Assembly: GCA_001766655.1 (NCBI GenBank)
Contig: MJCC01000005.1
Span: 649,233-713,232, forward strand
Length of the DNA stretch: 64,000 nt
Reading direction: 5' to 3'
DNA from: Phytomonas francai
Taxonomy: Eukaryota; Euglenozoa; Kinetoplastea; Trypanosomatida; Trypanosomatidae
The notes below the pieces were generated by a model. That model was not told the DNA's origin and did not search any database. It worked only from the letters and a program-made list of their open reading frames with translations. Positions within the stretch are counted from its first letter, which is position 1. Each line of letters opens with the position of its first letter. This document shows positions 58,401-64,000 of this stretch, piece after piece. Both the position numbers and the translations under genes were made by a program.

Positions 58401-60510
58401 CATAGTCCTGCTGCTGAATAAGCTGCATAGGGGCAATGATGTTGTATACTACCCCAGATTGTGCAATTAACTGCGGGTAAGTAACCACATCCATAGGAAT
58501 CGCGTCCTCGGTCATTGGCTCCAGATTTAGAAAATTGGTGACTTCCTCGGCTCCTTTTCGGTTTCCGCGCTTCCCTTTCTGCTGCTGTTCCTGAAGCGCT
58601 AGCATGGCCATAATAGATTCAACCTTAGCTTGATGCTCCCGTGCAACTCGGGAATTTGATTCCTCGACTGACTCAACACAAACCTTTTCAAGCATCGTAC
58701 CGCAGTACCGATTCGTATTCTGCCCTATAGAGTCAACTGCCTGATCCAACTGAAGAATGATTTCGTTATGAAAACGGATGTGGTGTTGAGCTACTTGTTC
58801 GAGGCAATTTAAACCTTCGCTAAAGAGTTTCTCGGCTTCTTCTTTAGACTCCACCTTTCCCAGCTGATCTTGCAACACAGCAAGTCGCCTCTCCATCCGC
58901 ATGAGTTCATCGTTATAACACATACGTGTATCATGGCACATCTGGTAAAACCCACGTAGGCCGCCTACGACGCCATTTGTGGTGTGCACTAACGCATCCG
59001 ATGCTTTTTCGAACCACTGAAGCACACTTGTGCTAGAACGCAGCAATGACTGCTCAAATACGTGTTGCTTTTTGCGAAGCCCATTGGTTACAGCTGTTGT
59101 GAACCAACAAGACTCCGTCTTTATGAGGGAAACAAGAGGCTCTATTAAATGTCTGTATGTTGTCTGCAACTCGGTTGCCATGCTGGAACGGGTAACTGTG
59201 AAGGGTTTGTATTCGTCCTTAATAAATATCACATCAGCATCGTGTTTTAAATCCTCAGAGGTAGCCTCAGGCACTGATGCAAGCTGAAGCAGATCGATCT
59301 CATCCTCCATGGGGGTATGCACCCACTCAATAATGTCCATCAGGCGCTGACTTAAGTTTTCAGCAAAGCCCGCTCGAGCATTCTCCATAGACTGCACCCT
59401 GTCCGACAGATCCACAGTGCGGGAGTTATTATTGCGTACAACCACACTAGCCTTCATACGCCACTCATCTACGACCTCCTCACAACTGTTTATGGGGACA
59501 AGGCCGCTTTTCATCTCACCACGGTAGTGCCGAAGCCAACCAGTAGGTGTGCTGCCACCGCAGAGTTGGTAGTGCTCCTCTTTTGCGTCCGCAGGGGGCT
59601 TAGTGGCGTCCTTTAAAGAGTCAATCATGACTCTGAGGTTATTAAGAAATTGAATACTATTTGCATGTGCAGTGGCAGTCAACTCCGAAACCTTTCCTAT
59701 GTACTCCACACGCTTCACTGGTCGACGAAAATACTTAGATTGAAGCAAGGTGCGCAGCCAATATGCGCTACTTTTGACCATACAGCCTAGCGACTGGTGG
59801 TAGATCTCGGCCATCGTCGCACTGTATCGTTCTTGTTTAAACACCTCACGACAGCTGAGCTGGGCGAAAAGTGTCTGGATGCCTTCGTAGTTGGTTGCGA
59901 TGGTATTGTTAACACAGTGCAACTCGCGCTGAGCCAGAACATGCGACGCCGTCACGCTACAATAGCTAATTTTTGCTAAGGATAGCATCACATCGCGGAG
60001 GGCGTCTTGAACCGCATCCTTACGACGGGCTTCGTGCTCCGTCATCTTTTTAATACAGTCTTGTATCAAACCCACGCGGGTACTAAATTGTCTCTGTAAA
60101 TCTACGTGTTGTCTTAGCAAACGGTGTCGCTCTGCCTTCATACGCCCCATACCGGGTTCATAATGAGTATCCGTGGCCTCATAGAACTTGTCTTCGAATG
60201 GAGGAAGTACAGTACCATCTGAGACGCTTTCGCACTTGGTTGCGTGTTCATTTAAAAATTCCTCGTGTTCCTGCATCTTGAGCTTTTCAGCAGCTAGAAT
60301 GGCAGCTGTTTCCGCATGGCTCTTATCCAACTCCTGCTTAAGTTGTAGGGCAACTTCTTTTTGAACACAATCAACACCCTCATGGAGGCGCGTCATAGAC
60401 TCCCTAAATGTTACAAGTGCATTCTCGTGTCGTGCACGAAGACGCTCTCGTAATGACGTTTTATTTAAGGAAGTCTCAAAATTTGAAATCTTTTCTGTAG
60501 TTTTGTACAT
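55441..60510 (-). CDS. Long coiled-coil protein, CCDC180-like
   Basis: A 1689-residue, mostly alpha-helical coiled-coil protein. Opening heptads ('RLRARHENALVTFRESMTRLHEGVDCVQKEVALQLKQELDK') lead into long helical regions to about residue 1150, then a Ser/Pro-rich linker, a further helical block (about 1215-1420) and a short helical end. Length, helical organisation and general layout resemble CCDC180 (DUF4455/DUF4456), found in ciliated organisms, so a flagellar role is suggested. There is no motor or nucleotide-binding motif. The frame ends TGA, followed two codons later by TAA. The CCDC180 link is a judgement from layout and could be wrong; the gene itself is certain. Confidence 0.55.
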   Translation of the reverse strand: MYKTTEKISNFETSLNKTSLRERLRARHENALVTFRESMTRLHEGVDCVQKEVALQLKQELDKSHAETAAILAAEKLKMQEHEEFLNEHATKCESVSDGTVLPPFEDKFYEATDTHYEPGMGRMKAERHRLLRQHVDLQRQFSTRVGLIQDCIKKMTEHEARRKDAVQDALRDVMLSLAKISYCSVTASHVLAQRELHCVNNTIATNYEGIQTLFAQLSCREVFKQERYSATMAEIYHQSLGCMVKSSAYWLRTLLQSKYFRRPVKRVEYIGKVSELTATAHANSIQFLNNLRVMIDSLKDATKPPADAKEEHYQLCGGSTPTGWLRHYRGEMKSGLVPINSCEEVVDEWRMKASVVVRNNNSRTVDLSDRVQSMENARAGFAENLSQRLMDIIEWVHTPMEDEIDLLQLASVPEATSEDLKHDADVIFIKDEYKPFTVTRSSMATELQTTYRHLIEPLVSLIKTESCWFTTAVTNGLRKKQHVFEQSLLRSSTSVLQWFEKASDALVHTTNGVVGGLRGFYQMCHDTRMCYNDELMRMERRLAVLQDQLGKVESKEEAEKLFSEGLNCLEQVAQHHIRFHNEIILQLDQAVDSIGQNTNRYCGTMLEKVCVESVEESNSRVAREHQAKVESIMAMLALQEQQQKGKRGNRKGAEEVTNFLNLEPMTEDAIPMDVVTYPQLIAQSGVVYNIIAPMQLIQQQDYERNTTFNLPLMAEPTAVPTEFVSCYNSLFAESIENGADSFISEEHDITVWKEALRLGLLDWTLALREYTMENIRAFCQRARVEQSSETSELLRFHRRRPATLQVQVYESRVRQLEDNAHVAMKYGVRLRERIASILCVYEEFEKNEVWAAEDAKMLAKLKEMEAQALKAPNSSALQSRERQYKALCMQYINCVDHHTEVLLDRINGTISSLTLELNQLQASHSSHLNDGGKAAIEQIHAVLRELDETKASVRHHAEMQREKRLSTIHALQTSYDATHARTTAELQLIACLQEGASRFRVQVQSFMATSKVFEDALNRDIDFLNTSCQHMPPRLDLVASILASTRLDVPIATGLGSSDKRKNEGCVQSPLPTTEALTTQLERELQAVKIKTQEVMKTCTATEVLSTLDQLRGRLYVRGIVLQALQYNIEMLIVDPEHYIAPKIPRSGGLDGQTLLNTSPGVSDRTNSSHSGVTRPAGKGVKSQGTTHFSTPALEQQSLPAAASALAQLGVWSRAFKAAAMESARAHFAIYPMPLQHSLPHILVEAATAGREGRATGANIEPGSLDEVEMAVSSLCRAQEVQIRDHVREALRVYRHQLQIVFNTAQILPQWLNASVYHISATAVNIYLQCVLQHFSVFHQLSTALRVANDRKMKVTLSSQSKKDMLQRLVVSESARQALATEVTSRFWGFALHGIQEEAKEHAVRCYTSINNLISLSRGLVSPAHLVPLGEDEVAEGHHRGLRYLKQLKSKNTQAMLQNELPSNSGFNRDARLQDASSFTKQESSNSRRVVNSGSKERAHNTNSDSIYGDNKTLTPISYTMVELLGLPTAQVKPLEALYAEHPEWVVALPTSGPTFSHLAPPEDVVTASTSGGAGGARIPGTVKRVVQPEQVVTIPPAIPRTSAFIVPDTRLFQETVTLAHKLVEELNTALQEIVRLLNMAFHGWLQREAHYKQNWELSVKTLHHVTTRKCSLNSNTGLSLLENDNAE

Positions 60511-60849
60511 TTGTGTCTATTCTTTAATGTGTATCATATGCACAGCGGAAAAGGAAAAAGAACCCTCTTCTTTTTCGCTTTCCGCCGACCTTCAGATGAA
60601 ACTCTTCTTTTTTTTGCTTTCTAAGAACAAACGGAAAAGAGAAGGGGGAGAGAAAAAGAAAATAACGTTGCAGAGTTGTGGTTAGCGCCTTCCAGAAATA
60701 TCCCTTAAGAACCCCTTGTGCTACAACTACATGCGTAGAGCGGGGGCCAAACAATTTCATATCACAAAAGTTTTTTATTAAAATGGCTTTAACATAAATG
60801 ACCCACTGCTGTATTGTTTCCTTGGCACTGTTTACACGAGCCGTGCTGG
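60511..60849. other. Intergenic spacer
   Basis: No gene. Contains TTCTTTTTTTTG-type pyrimidine tracts on the plus strand; on the transcribed (minus) strand the corresponding sequence is purine-rich. Confidence 0.5.
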
Positions 60850-63222
60850 TTAGAGACTGCTCAGTGAAAGTAGATTCATAAATGCAACCTCGAGGCATTC
60901 GACTAGTCTATCTTCCACGATGTGAATAGGTGGAGCTGCTTCTTTAAAGGAAGGAATACTAGCGTTAAGTGATCCTACTACGAATAACATGATCTCCCTT
61001 ACTGCAGCCATAACCACAGCCACTGAAAGTTCCGTACAACTGTGGGTAGCACGCGTCTTGAAAAGCTCCTGAGACTTTTGGGCAATGATCGGTTTGACTC
61101 GCGCTTCGAACTCGCCATAATGGATACCAACATAGTCCCCATGATCGCCTCCATCAACACTTGTAGTACTCCTATCAATGCTAAACTGCAATCTTAGCAT
61201 CTCGGTGCAGAAGGTGGAAAGTCGGCCCACCATCGTGTTGACAGCCCCCTCTAGGGTAAAGGGGCCTAGCGTTACGTGTACATCCAGCCTTCCAGGGCGA
61301 CGCACCGCCGGGTCTAAGTTCTCCGGAGAAGATGCAGAGGCGATTATCATAACAACGCAGTTTGGATCGCCACCGATGCCATCCATTTCCGTCAGGAGAG
61401 TGCTTAGTGTTCGATCCGTGGCGGTCGTCGTCTCGCTGGATTGCCGAGAGCGTGGAGGCGCCAAACCATCGAGATTGTCAAGAAAAAGAGCTGTTGGGGA
61501 GCTCGAGCGGGCGGTGGCAAACATCGCCGCGATGTTCTTCTCAGATTTTCCCACCTCCTTCTCAATTAGTGAAAGTCCATTGATAAACATCACATGAAGG
61601 CCACGAACACCACAAAGGCGACGACCCAGCGCACTGAGCAGCGTCGTCTTGCCGCTGCCGCTCGGTCCACAGACAAGTATACCCTTCGCGCACGGGATGC
61701 GAAACTCCCGCATGGTCTTCAAGTGCATCAGCGGCCAGACTGCGAGTTCCTCCAACTTGGTTATCACAGAATCCATGTTAAGCAATCCATTATAAAAGCT
61801 TTCCCTTGCCCCGATGCCATCTTGCGCATCCTCAGATGAGGTCTCCTGTAGCCGTTTTAAGAGCTCCGCCATTCCCATAGCCACAAGCGCAGGCGTGGAG
61901 AGACTTGCCAGATTCTCATTCAGTGATTTTAGTAGCCCATTCCATTCGTTTTCATTTATGTCTTCTTTATGCTTAAGCATTGGTAGCGGCTCACAGCTGT
62001 CCTTTGCCTGAGATTCCCTCAAAGCTTCCAATTTGTACTGCAGACATGCCATTCGCTCAGCAGAGGTCGGTCGAGTAAGGTACACTTGATTGAAGGCTAA
62101 TCGGTGATGTAGTGGTCTCACCTCAAGCGATGGATCCTGTGATGTACTCCATACCACAACAGGTGTCTGGCTTGCATTCAGTTCATCAAGAGAAGCGCTC
62201 AACTCATAGCTAAGAATATCCGTCAGAGAGTTGCCAGAGGATTGAAATAGCAAGTCAAAGTTGTGCAGACAAAGAAGCAGCAATGGTTTCAAAGAGCATC
62301 TTACATCGTATAGCGGTGGCCGTAGGGCCGCCCGCACGATTTGGATTCCCTCTTCTTCATCTCGGGTAAGCACCTCCGCTAGGTCGAGTGAGCGGCGCTC
62401 CACCAGGTAGTGCACGGACCTCTGGACCTCTCCGACCTCAAGGGATACCTCGATGAGATGGGGAAGCCGATGCGCAAAGTATGCAAGAAGCGCGCGTTTA
62501 CCGCATCCCGGCTCCCCGGTAACGAGGAGGGAATAGTGATCCGAGGGAGCCTCAGCGGATGAGGGCTCACCTTCACTGTCGTGATAGCACTGCGCGGCGA
62601 GCCGCTGAAGGTATCCATAACAGCCTTCCCAGAACTGGCTCCAATGCTTTTCGTAGAATATTCTCCAGAGCGTTGTGTCCACCAAGGGCTCGGCTGCACG
62701 CGAAATCGAGCGGTCCCAGTCTAAAATCGGCAAGGGGCATATCCGTATTTTGCCCTCCTGCGCCAACTTCCATGGGGAAAATGTTCTCCAGTCTACCACA
62801 TGGCGGATGCGGGGATGCACTTTTAGCGCGACCTCTCTGTCGGTGAAGGGGTTGTGTACCATCACAGCCTCAGCCTCTTCCGCATTCGCCGCGGTGTGCG
62901 CCCAATGCGCCGTTAAAAATATACTTTGCCCTAACCGAGAGAGGGCGTAGCTCGGCGACGGATTCATCTCCGCCGCATCGTGAGGAAGGGGGGCGGGGCC
63001 GTTGGTCGCGGCGGAGAAAAAGTTTCGGTGGCTGTCGAGGGGAATTTGACTAATCTGTCCAAATGCGGGCCACCACGTCACCGTCGCTACTAGCGTAAGC
63101 GAATCGGTGTAGCCGTTCATAATCTTTGCACCCTTACTTCCGAACCGCACTTTGCGGTTCAAAGTTATGGACTTTGTTTTTAAGCTAAGATAAGAATCTG
63201 TCTTTGCATATGGCATTATCAT
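60850..63222 (-). CDS. Double AAA+ ATPase, degenerate PEX1/PEX6-like
   Basis: A 790-residue protein with two AAA+ modules of the Cdc48/PEX1/PEX6 type. D1: 'GEPGCGKR' (Gly236-Arg243), where Walker A ends Lys-Arg instead of Lys-Ser/Thr; its Walker B reads 'LLLLCLHNFD' with His320-Asn321 in place of Asp-Glu. D2: intact Walker A 'GPSGSGKTT' (Lys525), 'GKSEKNIAAMFATARSSSPTALFLDNLDGLAPPR' with Asn583 where the catalytic Glu is expected, then 'LLTEMDG' and 'NLDPAVRRPGRLD' carrying the usual arginines. D2 should bind ATP but hydrolyse it poorly; D1 may bind neither well. The N-terminal 200 residues match nothing clear. Peroxins PEX1/PEX6 (glycosome import) are the best guess, with AFG2/SPATA5 types as alternatives. 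The start is the first ATG at 63222; Met3 is also possible. Confidence 0.6.
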   Translation of the reverse strand: MIMPYAKTDSYLSLKTKSITLNRKVRFGSKGAKIMNGYTDSLTLVATVTWWPAFGQISQIPLDSHRNFFSAATNGPAPLPHDAAEMNPSPSYALSRLGQSIFLTAHWAHTAANAEEAEAVMVHNPFTDREVALKVHPRIRHVVDWRTFSPWKLAQEGKIRICPLPILDWDRSISRAAEPLVDTTLWRIFYEKHWSQFWEGCYGYLQRLAAQCYHDSEGEPSSAEAPSDHYSLLVTGEPGCGKRALLAYFAHRLPHLIEVSLEVGEVQRSVHYLVERRSLDLAEVLTRDEEEGIQIVRAALRPPLYDVRCSLKPLLLLCLHNFDLLFQSSGNSLTDILSYELSASLDELNASQTPVVVWSTSQDPSLEVRPLHHRLAFNQVYLTRPTSAERMACLQYKLEALRESQAKDSCEPLPMLKHKEDINENEWNGLLKSLNENLASLSTPALVAMGMAELLKRLQETSSEDAQDGIGARESFYNGLLNMDSVITKLEELAVWPLMHLKTMREFRIPCAKGILVCGPSGSGKTTLLSALGRRLCGVRGLHVMFINGLSLIEKEVGKSEKNIAAMFATARSSSPTALFLDNLDGLAPPRSRQSSETTTATDRTLSTLLTEMDGIGGDPNCVVMIIASASSPENLDPAVRRPGRLDVHVTLGPFTLEGAVNTMVGRLSTFCTEMLRLQFSIDRSTTSVDGGDHGDYVGIHYGEFEARVKPIIAQKSQELFKTRATHSCTELSVAVVMAAVREIMLFVVGSLNASIPSFKEAAPPIHIVEDRLVECLEVAFMNLLSLSSL

Positions 63223-63229
63223 CCATTGA

Positions 63230-63267
<38 letters not shown>

Positions 63268-63586
63268 GGAAGGAAAAGAATATTATGTAAAGAAATATAA
63301 AACAAAAGCACCACTAAGAAACATGAACTTCTCCTGATATAGGTATACAGGTTTTTTTTTTAGATAATGAAAAGGAGCGATCTGGAGTTGTGTGGATTGC
63401 TTCAAGTACAATCAGGATTGTAGTGCACTCGAACAAAATAAATAAATAAAGATAGAAAGAAATAAAGACAATGAGATAACAGAATGCAACAAGCACATAA
63501 AACTCAGTCTTCGTCAGTTATCGCATCTATATTCATAATATACAACTCTGCGGGCGAGAATGAGGAAGCTGGATGAATAGCCATTA
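63223..63586. other. Intergenic spacer with (AT)n
   Basis: No gene. An (AT)n run (63234-63262) directly precedes the AAA+ gene; a poly-T run lies at 63351-63360. Confidence 0.55.
63234..63262 (+). repeat. (AT)n microsatellite
   Basis: About 14 AT dinucleotides 12 bp upstream of the AAA+ gene start. Confidence 0.9.
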
Positions 63587-64000
63587 TCACAGAGGCTCTG
63601 CGAGCTCGATGGATCTGGATCTACAAAGTATGGCCGTCACCATAAACACCGCGGCCCCTGCTAGGAGCATAACCTGGATGAGACTTCGGTTTGCCACTGG
63701 GTTGCGCCACTCACGTGGAAGCAGATACCACAGCAGCCTCAAGGCCGCATTCCGGGTGCGCTGATTGGACAAAAATCCTAACTTGCAGACCTTGCCGTTG
63801 ATAAAGTTGCCCTGTTCACGGTACACCACATTCAAATAATTTTCCCTCAGCTGCGCCGCCTGTTGAACGAGCTTGTTGAGTTCAGCCATACTCATCGAAT
63901 CAAGAACATCAGAAGGCATTCGAACCATTTGTGAATAGATTTTCGCCATCACGGTTATGTCATCTGCCTCGTCATATCCACTGGCGATCATCTCGGCAGG
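63587..64000 (-). CDS. C-terminal part of a tail-anchored-like protein (partial)
   Basis: The frame is open to the right edge of the window, so the true start may lie outside; the first ATG inside is at 63991 (134 residues). The product is helical and polar ('KIYSQMVRMPSDVLDSMSMAELNKLVQQAAQLRENYLNVVYREQGNF'), then basic ('LGFLSNQRTRNAALRLLWYLLPREWRN'), with a hydrophobic segment near the end ('LIQVMLLAGAAVFMVTAIL') and a tail of about 13 residues. This layout fits a tail-anchored or C-terminally anchored membrane protein. No family is recognised. It ends TGA directly followed by TAA. Confidence 0.6.
   Translation of the reverse strand, partial: PAEMIASGYDEADDITVMAKIYSQMVRMPSDVLDSMSMAELNKLVQQAAQLRENYLNVVYREQGNFINGKVCKLGFLSNQRTRNAALRLLWYLLPREWRNPVANRSLIQVMLLAGAAVFMVTAILCRSRSIELAEPL

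Noticed and set aside
1..64000. Full UGA-to-Trp reassignment of the nuclear code
   Set aside because: Trp is encoded by TGG throughout, long genes have no internal TGA, and several TGA stops are followed at once by TAA or AT-rich spacer.
1..64000. tRNA, rRNA, spliced-leader genes, retroelements or CRISPR arrays
   Set aside because: No tRNA box pattern, transposase, reverse transcriptase or regular direct repeat was recognised by reading.

Overview
The window looks like nuclear DNA of a kinetoplastid, almost certainly a trypanosomatid. No gene shows a recognisable cis-intron, all genes lie in two long same-strand blocks, and the spacers are AT-rich with pyrimidine runs and AG sites of the kind used for trans-splicing and polyadenylation. 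The gene set includes small kinetoplastid calpain-related proteins (SKCRPs), a PUF protein, PF16, and diverged TOR-complex and exosome subunits. The species cannot be named from the sequence. From memory and unchecked, raptor, calpain-related genes, NAP, beta-COP, PUF9 and PF16 also lie near each other on T. brucei chromosome 1, so the plus-strand block is probably an old conserved segment.

Plus-strand block (about 0.6-37.2 kb): two SKCRP genes, a very long raptor, a single-pass membrane protein with an EGF-like cysteine segment, a decayed SKCRP pseudogene, a NAP/SET-family histone chaperone, two more SKCRP genes, a mitochondrial-looking thioredoxin-fold protein without a CxxC, beta-COP, an RNase PH-like exosome subunit, a PUF protein (PUF9-like), a coiled-coil protein, PF16/SPAG6, a 771-residue orphan, a Tho1/CIP29-like protein and a protein with ubiquitin-like folds.

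Minus-strand block (64-37.5 kb, read leftwards): a tail-anchored-looking protein cut by the window edge, a double AAA+ ATPase with damaged Walker motifs, a 1689-residue coiled-coil protein (CCDC180-like), a 1884-residue HEAT-type protein, a BRO1/ALIX-like protein, an EFR3-like membrane scaffold, a myotubularin-type phosphatase with a FYVE-like finger, and a C2-domain protein. The blocks converge in a spacer of about 360 bp at 37.2-37.5 kb, the expected kind of transcription-termination site.

Functional themes are membrane and phosphoinositide biology (SKCRPs, EFR3-like, myotubularin, BRO1, C2, beta-COP), flagellum (PF16, CCDC180-like) and RNA (PUF, exosome, Tho1-like). In such genomes neighbours share transcription but rarely a pathway.

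The most interesting signal is a set of UGA codons lying where coding seems to continue. The myotubularin FYVE-like finger is cut by UGA before its last CxxC pair, which lies in frame just beyond. An SKCRP copy carries UGA exactly at a conserved Trp. Two weaker cases are at the membrane protein's start and the C2 protein's tail. UGA also looks like a normal stop for several genes, so wholesale recoding is not supported; leaky UGA, recent nonsense mutation or sequence error remain open. Other notable points are degenerate active sites in raptor, the AAA+ protein and the thioredoxin-fold protein.
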